NCBI GenBank assembly: GCA_943735955.1
Contig: OX030959.1
Coordinates: forward strand, 3,405,772-3,469,771
Reading direction: 5' to 3'
Length of the DNA stretch: 64,000 bases
From: Piscicola geometra
Taxonomy: Eukaryota > Annelida > Clitellata > Hirudinida > Piscicolidae
Position numbers and translations under genes: made by a program. Below the pieces are notes generated by a model. The model did not search any database, was not told the origin of the DNA, and saw nothing but the letters and a program-made list of their open reading frames with translations. The stretch's first letter is position 1, and every line of letters starts with the position of its first letter. Below, one piece after another: positions 13,501 to 28,700 of this stretch.

Positions 13501-14938
13501 CAGTAGATAATAATAAGTTTTGTTTTTTCCGTATTTTTTAGTTATAATTCAAATAATAACTATTTGAAAAAAAACAGTTGTAAAGCTCAAGAAGTGTAGA
13601 AGTTACTTAAAAGTTAGGTCGGGAACTGATGAGTGCTCAACGGCAGTGCATTCAGTCGCATGGTTGAGTGTGGCATTTAACGTGCTAGCACTAATGAGTG
13701 CAGTCAATATATGCCTTTTCAAATCTCGAAAATTGGCTTCCGTTAAATTTTATACCTACCTAATCCAAGCCTGCAATTTAACTTAAGTCCGCCTTGATGG
13801 CTTTCTGTACTGACCGAAATTTCAAAAATAACAGATGTTTGAATGAACTGCTAACGATATAGGATAAGAATACGTAATCTCTAATAATGCTTGCCATTTG
13901 TTTAAAAAATAAATATAATCAAAAAATAAAAACTATTTCAATATTTTGAACTTGGGATGTTTCTTGGAATTTTTCTCTAAAATTGAAAAAACGAAAAATC
14001 GCATGAAGGCATGAAATCAAGATTGAAAGTGAAAGCAATGATGCTTGCGTAACATTATAACTTCTCCACCACCATTACCCGCAGTACACACAGTGATGCC
14101 CATGACGTACAAACACACGCGCAACGCATGCACCTCTTTGACATTTACAAATAGTCGCAGTAATCTTTTTTTGCATGTCCTATTGTTTAACTGTTCATTG
14201 GTTTGTCATTAAATTAATTATTTCAAATGCATTTTGTGTTTTGAAATGTTTGATTTTTCATGAGTATAGGGTATAAAAAAAGAATAAAACTACTTAGAAA
14301 ATTTTTATAACAATTATTTGAGCTTTTTAGAACATTAAAATAAGTTTTTTGTATTTTTTTTATGTATGTATGTGTATGTATGTATGTATGTATGTATGTA
14401 TGTATGTATGTATGTATGTATGTATGTATGTATGTATGTATGTATGTATGTATGTATGTATGTATGTATGTATGTATGTATGTATGTATGTATGTGTGTA
14501 TGTATGTATGTATGTATGTATGTATGTATGTATGTATGTATGTATGTATGTATGTATGTATGTATGTATGTATGTATGTATGTATGTATGTATGTATGTA
14601 TGTATGTATGTATGTATGTATGTATGTATGTATGTATGTATGTATGTATGTATGTATGTATGTATGTATGTATGTATGTATGTATGTATGTATGTATGTA
14701 TGTATGTATGTATGTATGTATGTATGTATGTATGTATGTATGTATGTATGTATGTATGTATGTATGTATGTATGTATGTATGTATGTATGTATGTATGTA
14801 TGTATGTATGTATGTATGTATGTATGTATGTATGTATGTATGTATGTATGTATGTATGTATGTATGTATGTATGTATGTATGTATGTATGTATGTATGTA
14901 TGTATGTATGTATGTATGTATGTATGTATGTATGTATG

Positions 14939-14972
<34 letters not shown>

Positions 14973-17900
14973 TGTATGTATGTATGTATGTATGTATGTA
15001 TGTATGTATGTATGTATGTATGTATTTGCTTGTGCAGATGCGTGCGTGTGTGACTTAATTTGCAAGCACGTCTCTTGAGAAGAGCAGCATCGAGCAGGCT
15101 CATAAAAGTTGCTGACCATCGTTTGCTGTTTGCCAGCGTTTGCTTCGATCCAATTCTATTTTCATTTTCTGTAACCTATAAAATAATATTTATTTTTTAT
15201 TTTTCACTTCTTTTCACGAGAAGGTTTTTAATAATAAAATATTAAAGATTTTTCTTAGTTTTGTATTTTGGAGACAATGTTTTATTGTTTTTATCAATAC
15301 AATGGATTTCAAGAGTATTAGAAAACAGTTTTTTTTTCATATCCGAGTTTGTTTTTCAGCATGGCCAGCCATAAATGCATGTTGGCAGAGCAATCAATTT
15401 TTATTTTTAAGCAAGTTTTATTTCCTGAAAAGTGAAATCAAACTTTAAAATTCTCATTATGTGCATTTCATGGGAGTTGTTTGAATAGAAATGCACAGTT
15501 GCTATGAAAATCAAATAATATAAATAAAATGTCCAAAATATTTTGATTTTGCCTTTAGTATCAGGCCGGCATTAGACCCACTTCCTATTGAAACTTTGCA
15601 ATAAAAGTCAATTCCATTAAAACACACATATCTAAGGCAATATATTTGTTTGGCATTTTGAGAATTGGTGGATAGTTTCTGAATTGTTGTTGCCAGCACT
15701 AGTATATCCCCAAGCTCAAAACCTCTGTAGAAATTCCAAAAGTTAATATAAATATAAAATTATACTTTGCTTCCTGTTCAAATAATTTCACAATAATTTT
15801 TTTATGTACTAAATCAATTTTTTAAATTTGATTAATTCAACAATTAGTTGAATATACGACGTCATTTTTAATGTTTAATACATAAGAAAAATTTAAAATG
15901 TAAATTTGAGATTAGGATTTTAGAGTTAGGTTATATGAACTAAATGTTACAAATATACATAAAATACTCTTAATTTTCAAAAAATCTCGAAAAAAAAAAG
16001 AAATTCGCGAGTGGTAACGATAATCTAGAATTTAACTGAATTGAGATTCAAATTGAAGCTATTAGGTTAATAGATAAAAAAATTAAGTGAAAAATGGAAA
16101 AAAAAAATTAATTGAAAAATGGAAGAAAAATTAATTGAAAATTGGGAAAAAATTAAGTGAAAAATAGAAAAAAATTTAATATTTAATAATAGAAAATTTT
16201 CTTATATAGATATTTTCTGCTGTCATAAAAAAATATTCCACAATCCAAATTACGTCAAGACGAACTTTAAGTATAAAATGTCAATATTTTTGAATCTTGA
16301 ATAAATAATTTATTAATGAGTAAATTTCTTATCTAATAACATTTTCCCTTTATAGTGAGTTTCCGGAACGTTTTAATTAAATGCTCATAATTTTTCAAAA
16401 CTAAGCCGGTGTCACTAAGTGCAGTAAACTATATATTCTCAGTTTGTACTCTAAAAATGTTTTCTTATTTACTTTTAGAAATAATTATGTGTTTTGATTT
16501 TTCCAAAAGAATTATAAAAATATATTAACTAAACTAATTAAAATAAAATATTAACATGAAGCAAAATAATTTTTTGAAAAACTTAATAAACTTAATCATT
16601 TTCCGACCAACCGCTATGACGTCTACAAAATGTTGAAAAAACAATGAAGAATCGCATGAAAATCACAGAATGCTTCAATTGTCTACACAAAACGGAAGAT
16701 TGGATTTTCAAAAATAATTTATAGAAAAATTAAACTTTTGCATTACAATTAAAGATAAAATTAGGTAAACTTGAAGATAAAATACAAATATTCTTTTATT
16801 ATTCAAGATCTTAATTTTATGCACTAGTACCCGAATCTTCAAAACTCATTTTATGTTTTCAGTTTTTATAGTTATTTTATCTGGAAAAACACGCAGTTAT
16901 GTTTCAAATATTAAAGACACTTACGCAAAAATATTACACATAAGCACGAACGCACATAAAACGACACACAAAACAGGAAACACATATAAGGGTGAACGAC
17001 CGAAGGGTTTTTTATGTATGTTTGTATAATCTCATTTGCATATTTCTTTTCTCTTTCTTGCCCACTTCATTTTTCACACAAAATCGCCCATGAAATCATC
17101 GATAGCCTTGCTTCAAGAAGACTAATAAGGCTTCTGTTATAACTAAATTAGACTACTTGTTGCTAATGTTGCTTATTTGAATATACGTCAATGTAACTTC
17201 ACAGAAACTGCTCATTTCAACATTCATGCATAGAAGTTCTAGTCCCTCGTCGCCTATAACTTCTCCCCATGGCTCTTCGCCATATCTGTGCTTGTATTAA
17301 GCAATCTAACTTGTAATATAACTGCATTATATACATTATTATCCTTTTACTCTTAATGCCGTCGTTAAGTATATTTTTCATAATATATAATTCCTAGAGA
17401 CCTTCGTCGTTTCATCTTACTTTTCATTCAAATGACTCCATAACTTGTGATTATTCCGTCTTCCGAAACGGAGGGAAAACAGAAAAAAATAAAAATATCG
17501 TTTTAAAAACTTTGTTGATATTCGTAAACTAAAAATCTGACACTATCATCATTTTAAAAACAGAGATTTCCAAAAACTGTAAAAAAAGTCTAAACAATTA
17601 TTGAAAGTTCAAAACATTGTTTTATAAGTTTAACCCATAAAAAAGCATCTTTATTAGATCTCCTTCCTGCGGCCTAATCATTGTAATCTCTGACGCCGTA
17701 AATGAATTCGTGTTGTTAGCGGGCATAAAAACGGTACGATCTTATTACCCATTTCAATGAAGCCATAATCATCTGAAAATACTTTTTGGATGGATGAAAT
17801 ACTTTTAAATCACGGAAAAAATCATTCTAAAAACACTTTTTGTCCCGTTTTTGTTATTTTTTGGGTAGTTTATATGACTGAAGAAATCAATTCAAAAATA

Positions 17901-20900
17901 CTGTATTTTATCATTTTTTATTATTCTTTTTCTGGTAGTTTATTAGAGGCGCGATGATTAATTGCTGTCATTATACTATGTTTTCCTTATTGATAACACA
18001 ATAGTGATGTAATAGATTAATTTACCAAATTCTAGCAGCATGAACCCTCTTATCAACTAGAGTGTCGGCAATCCTTCAAAAGGAGTTTTATAACTTTCTC
18101 ATTCATCTTTCCATCCATCTTCTTATTCTTCAATCAGTCTACCTACCTACCTTCCATTTGTTTTAACACCTATTCACTATAACCACCGATTCGTCTATCA
18201 ATCTCAATAAATGAGATTTTGTAATTACTTTTTGTTTTTTATTTCAGAAAATTATCTTTTTTTATTTTTCAATAAATTCACATTCTTCCACGAAAATATT
18301 CAGACAAGGTGGATTAATAATCCAATCTATTTCTCTTTTCTGTTCACTTTAGGTCTCTCTCAATTCTTTCACAATCTACAATGCTTCACGTACTTAGTAT
18401 ATTTGTATGTTTCAAATTGTATTCTTGCATAAAAGAAAAGTTTTAAAAAGATTGTACTCAGAAAAAAAACCACTATTACAATGTGCTATTACAACGATGA
18501 ATTTTTTCCTTTTTAAAATATTTTTCTTTTGAGTGGTTTTTTACGAATTTTGAAAAAAAATAATGAATCCATGCATATAAAAAAGTAGAAAAAAATCTTC
18601 AATAAATATAAAAAGTACATCTATCAAATACTCATATGCTTTCATACTCGCGACACTGGTTATCGATGCCGGCGTGTAATATCACTCAAGCACTTTTAAT
18701 ACCACCCGTCATACAAAATAAACTCTTATAGTCGGTAATTTCCAATACATAGATAAGAACAGCCAAACTAACTAGACTCTATAGGATACTGCTTGTCTAT
18801 CGTTAATAGCTTCAGGCTTTCTTTAATGTAATTCTTCCTGTTAGCTTGGTTATTACTTGACTTTTTGATAATGCTGTTATTATTTTTTCAATTCTGTTTT
18901 CAAAAGCATAGTCTGAATTATTCCAATATTCTTTTGGTTCTTATTTTGTTATTTCCATAGAAGCAATCGATTCATTGAGCTCTAACTTGTGAAAATGCCT
19001 TTCAGTTAAATCTTTTTTCTAATAAAACACTTGAAACAAAGAATTGTTCACTATTTGAAAGTATGAGAAAACAAAGGGATTAAATAAATTCAATGAAAGC
19101 AAAAATTAAACAAATAATAGAAAACTTGAAAAATAAGTGCCTTGAAAACTTTTTTTCTTCAAATAATTATAAAGAAATTTGCTTATATAAATCAATCAGA
19201 GCACTTTAATTACCGAATTATGCCTATATAAAGTATGCTCTAGACTTTTTAACCCTTAAATAATTAGATTTGGCTGCAAAAAGGCTAAATATAATTTCGA
19301 AAATTGCATAGAAAAGGTCATGTTTGGATTGCTCACTCTAAGAGTATCAAGTCAAAATCTAAAATCCCAGTCACAAAAAAACTTTAGAAAAGATTAAGTT
19401 TGAAAATCATGCTTTCCGCTATTGATCTTTAAAAATCGGAAGATCTATCATATGTTTGATATTAACAAAAAGAGAAATTAAGGAAAATAATTATTTTTTT
19501 TTGTTTTGAGACTGAATAGTACACTAAACTCTAAAGTAGTTTTCGAAAAAATCTTTTGTTTAACAGAAGTGAAGTATTCTCCGTTTGAAACAAATTGCAG
19601 CCAAAAAACGCTTGAAAGAGTTTAAACTGCAGCGTCTCTCTTCAATCTTACTTTAAAAAGCCATGTAAGAGCGAACATATAGATTGTATGAGATAGTCTC
19701 AGACAAACAGACTCTGTAGAGAAGCTTTACAGTGCTTGCCTTGAAGTTATTATTGCAGAGGTCAGACTTTTCATGACGATGACTGATGCGAGTCACGCAG
19801 GAATTACGTAAGATGCCTGTATGCTCCGACGATCCATCATTTCCGACTGGTCATTTTTTACAATTTTATAGAGACTCTCGGTGGGCGTATAATTTGCCGA
19901 GTTTTATTTGTTTCGTAACAAAAGGCATTATTCGAATTATTTATTTTATTGTTAATGTGACTTGATCACGTAGGAGTGGTGATATTGCTATTATAAATTC
20001 TGATGCCATAGTTTTGAAAAAAAAAACTTAGAACTAATATCTTATCATTTTTCCTATTCAATAACTAAAATAAATATATAAAAATATTTTCAAAACTAAA
20101 TTTAATTTTTCTACTGAAAATATAAGCTAGTTAAATTATGTATAAAAACATTTCAGTTAATTATTACAAAAATAGACTTTTTGATACAATTATGCTTCAA
20201 ATGAGTTATAAAAACTGCAAAAATTTTAATTAATTAATTTACTTTGCCTGCACACTTAAATAATTGTTATCTTTGTTTTGAAGTAATCTCAAGAAAAAGG
20301 CTTTATTCACACATTGAAGTTTTTAGAGTTTTATTTTTATCATTTTATTCAAGATTATTGCTTTAGTTGTTTTTAAATAAATAGTTTATAAAACTTCATT
20401 AAATCATTCAGTTTTCAAACACAAATGCTTTTCAAATTTCCATTAGAATAACACTATCATTTGAACGCTTTTGTTCAATCGGCCTTAAAACTTTCAAACC
20501 TAAAATTTAATGGGTTTTATATAACTAATTTTTGTCTACTTATATATTTAACGACTGAATTATCTATAATTTTAGTTTCAACGCCCTCAGCAACCTCTCC
20601 AAAGTCCTGCCTCAACTCAAGCAACAATGTCCTCCCACTAAAAAAGCATGAATCTTTGTAAAAGTTTGAGAATGTTTTTAAAGCCAGAATAGAGTATAAA
20701 ACCAAATGAATGGCTTTATAATGTCTCTGTTTTGTAGACTAAGACGCTCTCCGCTGAATAAGCTTTTCATATTCCTTTCTAAGTCCAGAAATATTCTCTT
20801 TAAAGTTTAGAACGTCTATTTGTTTTATAAAACAGAATTTTAAATGAATTTCCTAAAGCTTTTCGAATATATTTCGACTTTAAAAGTGCATTAAAGTTAG

Positions 20901-23900
20901 CATACATTTGAATGTCATTAAACAATAAATAGGAAAATTAAAAAAATGCAAAAGTTAATTTCTTGAAAAATTCTCGTCAAATGACTATAAAAACTTCGTA
21001 AACGTTTCAGAAAGGTTTAGAGAAGTGATCAAGTGTGTAAAGCTTTTTATACTCAAATGAAGAACGACAAAAACGTCAAATTATCAACGACAAAAGAGAA
21101 CGCCTCTTATCATGAACGTCGATCCATCAAAGGAACAACACAATGACACAGGCTTCGAGCACAATAATAAGTCAACTAGGAGAATTTATATTTCTTGCCT
21201 GATTGATCAAGGACCACAGATAAAATACCGTATTTTGAAAGTATTCATTTTGTTTCGTACTTTATATGCGATATTAATATTAAACTCGAAAGCCTTTTTT
21301 TATGGAACTTTTATTTATGCACGCATACAAACTAAAATAGAGTTCTCTGCTCAGTTTTATGCTTTTGTCTTTTTACATCTGCTTATGGAATCCTGTTTCG
21401 CTCATAAAATATTTGCAAAAAAAAAATTGATAATATTACTAAAATAAAAAAATTATTACTCTAACGCATCGAGTTGGACAAAGATGCCTGTAAGGACGCG
21501 ACCAATAAATATAATCGATAAACAGCATTAGGTAGAAGGCATCTCTGATAGTACTAGATGCGGCCCGTCCGATGCATGAAACAGATAAGGCGTGGCTTTT
21601 GTTTTCTCGTGCTGCCAATTTTTATTCACATTTTGCTGTTCTACGATAACGATTTTATTAGTGGGTGTTTTTTACATTTTTTATTTTTATTTATTCGATT
21701 TTAGTGTTAAATGCAAGCTTATGCATGGCTCGAGTATTTATAAATGTGGCTAATGTTACTGTTTATATATAAAGAAATGAATGCAATGAACAGTGCCGCA
21801 AATGTAAATGTTGAATATGAACATTTTATCGTTTCCTAATACATCCGTGCCTTAGATAGAAGTGTATTTACAGTGTTTAGGCCTCTTAAATAACAAGCTT
21901 CCAGGCCGTCTTGCAATAACATAAGGCTTCCATGTCACAGTTCCTTAATGCACTTTTCAAAATGTTTCCGATGCTTTTATGTTTTTTTAGTAGGACATTT
22001 CTTTTCTGTGAAATAAAATATTCATTGCAAAAACTTTAGTGTTTCAGTAATTTAGGTCTTTTGAATATACTTTAAGTGTCTATTTTTTGATAAAAATACA
22101 ATGCATATTTTGAATATTTTCCAATTATTTGACAATTTAATTAAATATTTTATAATTGTTCAAAAATTGCATTTTTATATTTTATAATCTTTATTAACTT
22201 CAAACTTTTTTAATGATCATAAGCCACTTACATTTCAAAAAATTCTAAACTTATTTGGACATTGTTTGAAATTAAATTTGTCAAGAATACTGCAGAATCT
22301 CTCAGTTTAACGGCTTAATAAACAGCAACAGTGAGCGCCTGTAGTAGAATAGCAGGGGAATTAGGGATTGTGAATAGGATTCTCCTAGCATGAAAGAAAA
22401 GAAAATTAATTCAAGTTTTTATAAAAATAAATTTCATTTGCATTAATGACTCTTGCTAAATACATTACTTTTCGATAGCGTGTATAAAGTAACTTGGCAA
22501 AATACTCTTGATGATATGCATGTAACTCTGAACGAAGTTTTAAAATAGTTAATCTATTTTTAATATAATTATTTTCAAGATTAATCTATAAAACTAATGT
22601 CAAACTCGAAATTACTTCATATCGCCTTTGAATGATTAAATAAATTGATATTTTAAAAGATTAAAACTTCATTATTTTAATATAAGCCTAATTAGCTCTA
22701 TAACCTTTATCACCATATGATCTTTTCCATAAAAAAAACTTTTAGTTATTTTAAAATAAATATTTTAGAAAGTATTTTCTTAAAGTAAAAAAAGCTAGAA
22801 ATATTTCGAAAAAAACGAAAAAAATTAGTATTATAAGTATCCCTAAAATTGTATTCTCTATCACAAATATAACTAACTCAGACTAATTCATCTTGGAGAT
22901 TGATGGTGTAGGCTGATGAAAAAGTGATTAGGAATCTGGTCTGGAGAGCTTATTGTAATTAAGATCGGTGATCGCGAAGACGGTGATAATAACCACGGTG
23001 ATGAAGATGATGAATGAGAAAATAAGGGTGAGATGATTATGATGGTTATAGTAACGATGATGATGAAAATTATACGTAATTGCGCAATATAGTCTAATTA
23101 AATTTTGTAAATTCTATAAGCGCTTAAATGAACGACTCGCGACTCATAGTCATAGGTCGTGATTTCCAAACCTTAGTTGCAAAAGTTCTTGGAAAAAAAT
23201 GTGTTCTGCCCTGTCCAACTTAATCCATGTGATAATATTGTGAAAAAATCTAATTTATTTTTTACGACATGGCGGTTATGGAAAACTTTAGGGTTTAAAA
23301 GCGCTAGTTTGAAATAAGACAGACGATATAAACGATGGTATTTAAAATAATGAAGTTTATGATAATGATTGTGATTTAACTTTGATAATGATCCTATCCT
23401 GTCTTCAGGTCACACAAAAAATATGATTTGCCGAAGATGCTAGTGACGGTAACGATGACGATGATAATCATCATAGAAATAAAGTTGATGATAGTGATGA
23501 TGCCTAAAATGACGATGATTCATTAGTGCAGTGAGAAGTCATGAGACTGAGAATTAAGTACTTTAATAAATGGCTTAGATATGCAAGATGAGCAATGATG
23601 GATGGAATTAAGACGAAAGGATCATGCGAAAAACCAAAAGAAAGATGATCACAAAAGCGCTTTTGATACTGGTAGCAGGGTCAATGAAGAAGATTATGAA
23701 GGTAGAAATGAAGATAGAGATGATGAGTGTGATGAAGATGAAGAGGAAAGAAGTGCTACTGAGGCTGACGAGAAATCGTAAATGACTTGGGAAGAGTAAT
23801 AATGCTTTGAGAAAAGGGACGAAAATACGATAATGAGCTCGCTGCGCCGATCAATACAAACGTCTGTTGAGTCAACGCGTTTCACTTCCATTCTTTTTTT

Positions 23901-25655
23901 TCAGTTTCTTGTCATCATTTCTAATATTAGAAAAAAATCATCAAATATTTAACGACATATTAGCATTCAAAAGACATTTTTATGACGTTTTTTACTCACT
24001 TGAAATATTTATTATTCATGAAAAATTTTTTTCTTAGTATTCTTATAATACATTAAAATTAGTGTTAAATGATTAAAAAAATTAATGTTAGAAATTTTTG
24101 AAAATACCAGTTTTTCTAAAAGTTTTCCATTGCTCAAAAAAATGTTGAACAATTTATAAAGCCTAAAAAAGTTTATTTATTTAAAGGTTCAAAGTAAAAT
24201 TACCCACACAGTGTATACTCGGACTTCTGTTTATTGAGAGCTCTAAATTTTCATAAGAACAAAAAGCCGGCTTGTTGCTTTTCTTAAGTAAACTACTGCT
24301 CAATCTACATACTGTAGAATTGAAAATAATGTCCTTTTATTTTAGGTGTTAAAACAGGCAAGCAGAATTTTTTCTTTGTCGGTTAAGTTCATCTTTCAGA
24401 AAATAGTTCATTTTGTAATTTTAAGTTGATAAATTGCCATGTAATTCTTCAGAAACAATGATTAAATATTGGGTATGAATCTTTTCAAAATTGAATTGGC
24501 TTTGATCTTGATTAATAGAAAGGTCTCGTTTGAAAAACAGCAGCTGAAACGATAGAAATAGAGACCAGCATTTCAAAATGCAAAGTCACTGCAATAAAAT
24601 AGCATAGAAAGATATAAAAACGTATTAAAAAGAATGCCTTGAAACTTGTTGGATTTTTTGCTCGAGTTTTGTCTTCCACAACTCCCACTGCTCACTATAG
24701 GCTTCCACACGTTCCAAAATTACTTGCCTAATTTTGCTGAGTGCATTGCTCCACAACAGATTTGCTATAAAGCACAAACAGAAACATATACAGCGTGGTG
24801 GGCATAAACACGTAGAAGCAAACTCGAAATGCCGGTCATGACATAAATTACAACAGCATGTCTTCCGCGCTCTCTGAGGGTTTTCAAAAATTAAACTTTT
24901 TCAGGAATACTTCATTCCTTTACTTTTTACTCTAAAGAGTTGAAGCGTTCAAATTTATAACATCATGTGTTTACTTTTTTTTGATAAAAGCTTTAGGCTG
25001 TTTGTTGAATGTATAATCTATTATTTGAATGTTTTTCTAATGCATTGAATCTTTTAAAAATAGTTTTTTAAATAGCTGGTAGTCGTAACTATTGTTTTCC
25101 AGCTGTTCTGCTCTTATAAATGACTTAATAATACAGTCAAAATAATTTTTTATTATGTAATTTGTCTCACATTTCTAAAGTATTTTATTTTTTATAAGTT
25201 TTATTAATTATTTTTTTAAACTCGTGAATTTCTCACTCTTAGATATTATTTTGTATTGGTTATTTATTTTCTAAATAGGAAAAAAGTATATACAATTAAG
25301 ATATATCTAAAAAATGGATTAAAAACTTCAAAAATTATATTTTTCAATACAAAACTTTTGAAGTCGAATTTAGAAGTTTTCAAATGTAACCTATCTCAAG
25401 ACTGGAAAAAGTCTTATAAATTGCCTGAAATGATTTGAAAGCATTGTAGATAACATTTTTTGGCTATAAATAAAAGAGTTCATGATTTCGTGAATGAAAT
25501 AGAAAAATCACACTAAACTGGACACATAAAACAAACCCCCTGTTCAAGTTTCGTTGTTTGTATTTTTTAGATTGCTGTCATGGTGTTAGTATGTGTTTGT
25601 TTGTGTGTGTGTGTTTGTATGTGTGTTTATGTGTGTGTGTGTATGTGTGTGTATG

Positions 25656-25725
<70 letters not shown>

Positions 25726-28700
25726 AGTGTATGCGCCTATCATTTAGAAAGATACCATCATAAAAACAAAGAAATAATTGCTCAAGGAACAAACATGCTG
25801 AGTAGCACTGGACATTAGGCTTGTTTTTATCAATTAACCCATTCAGCAATTCGTCATTCTATTAATCTTTCTATCCATTCCTAAATCTACTTTTCTTAAA
25901 CATTTATGAATATGTTTTTTTATCTTTGTCATTTTCACAGCCAATCATTGAGCACGTTTTAAACATGAAAACTGCAGATAAGTCTAAAAAAAAGAGCCCT
26001 TTCTACCCATTACTATTCAGTCTATACTTTTTAATAAGCTTTTAAAAAGCTTTGTTATATCTATTTTATAATTTTTTATTTTCATTGAAGTCGAATATTA
26101 AAAACTCAAATAATTTTTAAAAGATATTTTTTTCCTATTATTTTAATTTTTTGTTAAATATATTCAAGAATAATAATATATTCATTTTTTGATTTTTTGA
26201 GTACAAAGGTTTGGAAAAAAAAGATCTAAAACTAGCTTCAAAATCTATACTATTTTAAAGATTTGGACTCAAAACTACAATCTATAATGAGTCAGCCATT
26301 TGCACTTATTTTTTTCTCAATACTTTTTATGAAGAAAGCCCCCATAAAACTTGTCTATATTTTCATAAAATAATTAAAACCAATAAATTAAATAATACTG
26401 TTTAAACATAATGTTGGAAAATGGAGTTATACGTCACGTAATGGATCTTCAAATGAACTCTGTCAGACTTTTAACGCATTTTGTCTTAAAGAATGATGTC
26501 TTATGATTTCGTGCGATTAGTTATTCAGATTAGAACAACAAACTTCTCCGAAATAATTTGACTTTTTGTTTGAAATAATGTTAGACTATTTTTTATTCTG
26601 AGAAAGATATATTTTTAAGGCTTTCAAATTGAAGATTATTTAGTTTGAACATATTTATTAACGATAAATGTAGGTCGAAATCATCAAGTTTTGCGGATCT
26701 TTAGATATATATCAAGGCTTGAAACAAAACTCAAACCAAATGATATTCCAAATAGTATAATTTAAGTTTGAAATTTATTTTGTGAAAATAAATAAATAAA
26801 TAGGATTGACGGAGAATGATGCTTATAATGAGGACGAACAGAAATTTAGGACGTTGAGGCTTGATCGATATCGCATCTGGCAGTGCTAATATGACGTTGT
26901 GTGGGTGAGTGAAGCGCGCGAAAAATGGATAAAAAGAAAAAATCGGGGGTAGAAAAGTTTTTTGGTAAAGGAATACATGTGTTGAATACATGTGGAAAAA
27001 TTTAGAACCCAAAGACTGCGATTGTCATTTTATTAAAATAGGAAATTCTAAAAAAAGAATAGAAAAAAAGATGAGAATGAAATGAGTAGGTTTGTAAAAT
27101 ATTTGGAATGTTGCTCTACCAGAATTTGTAAATAACGAAATAATTTTTAATTTTCATGGAGGGTTAAGTGAAATTTGAATTGAGAAAATTGCGTTGTGAA
27201 AAAGTAAAGTACCTAAGTGAAACGCTTTTAGAATATTCTAGTGTGATCCAAAAATGCTAGGAAAATTTTTTCATTATATAGATTTTGTTCTGTATCCATA
27301 AAATTGATAAATAGAATTTGAATTTTTAAATAGTTTAGATTTTTTTAAAGCGAAGAAAATCGAAATTATTGAAGTATGGAAGATTTTCTTGGAAAATAAT
27401 CTTCTAATTATAAACTCAATATTTTAAAAATTATTTTAAACTAATTGAATCGTTGAAAAAACTGTGTTCTCGTAATTTTTGTTTTATAATTTTTATTTAA
27501 CAGAAATAAAATAAACACGAATTCGAACAAATTATAAATTAACTTTTATAGTTTCCGCAGACTTAATTCACTTAAAAATGTAATTTTTTCATGAATAACT
27601 CATGCATAATTAAAAATGCAATTTATATAAACACCACACCATACCTTGACTATAAATAACTTATCCTCAAGCTACATTTTTCATTAATTTTCTTTTTTTG
27701 AGAATATTAAAAAACGATAACTTTTAAACTACTATTTCACATAAATGTAACACAATTCGTTCACATTATATCATTGAAAAGCTATTCTTATCCCATCATT
27801 CTTAGCTCTTAGACAAGCTTAATGAAATAAAAAATGGTTAATTAAAAGTAAGAAGTCTAAAATTTCAATCACATTGGTTTTTAAAAATTCATTTCAAAGT
27901 AATCGTAGTTAAAACTTATAACTTAAGACATTTTTTTAAAAATACTTGTGCGTGTTAAAAAATACTAACTATTCTTGTTTGACTATTTATTACTCAAAGC
28001 TCTCACTTCCATTACTGACGAAGCCAAGTCATCAAAAAAAGTAATAAAAATTAAAAGATTTTTTTCGATGGATAATTCATCAGCAGAAATCAAGCGAGCA
28101 AAAGAATTGTCAATCAACCAACAAAGTAACCAGCTGGAAATGTGCCACGTTTTTATTCACACATAAGTTGGGAAGAAAATATACATTCAAATAAATGTAA
28201 ATAAAAATTTTTTAAAGTAAAGTGTGTAAGTCAAAGCAATCGGCAATTTATACTAAAAGGTTTGCAGAGCGAAAGAAGCATATTAAGGACGTAATGAGAG
28301 GGTGCGTAATTGTAGTTTGAGAAATTACGACGGAGTGCATACAAGGCTTGAGCTGTGACCAGTCATTAGTCTTGCTCCGTGTTTGTCTACACGCCAGTCT
28401 GCATATTGCTTCTTGACTTATTAATAGTCTTACTATAGAGCCTTTCTTTGACAGGTTCCTTAAAGAATTACAAGTGCTTGGAGAGCCACTAGAACTACTT
28501 GAAAACTTCACTTCCTCATATTTTGTGACGTTTGCAGTTTTTAATGAAGCCTCATTTTAGCACACTAGTAAAAATCAGTTAACAAGAAAAAAGAAAGAAA
28601 ATTAAAGAAGCCGAAAAACAAACTACCTAAGCACTAATTTGTCATTCTAACTCTCATAATTTGATTAATCCGAAAAGCACACTTTTCTTTTTATTACACC

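Noticed and set aside
14223..15119. Long open frames across the ATGT repeat (poly YIHT / MYVC)
   Set aside because: They arise from a stop-free tetranucleotide repeat and are open in all frames.
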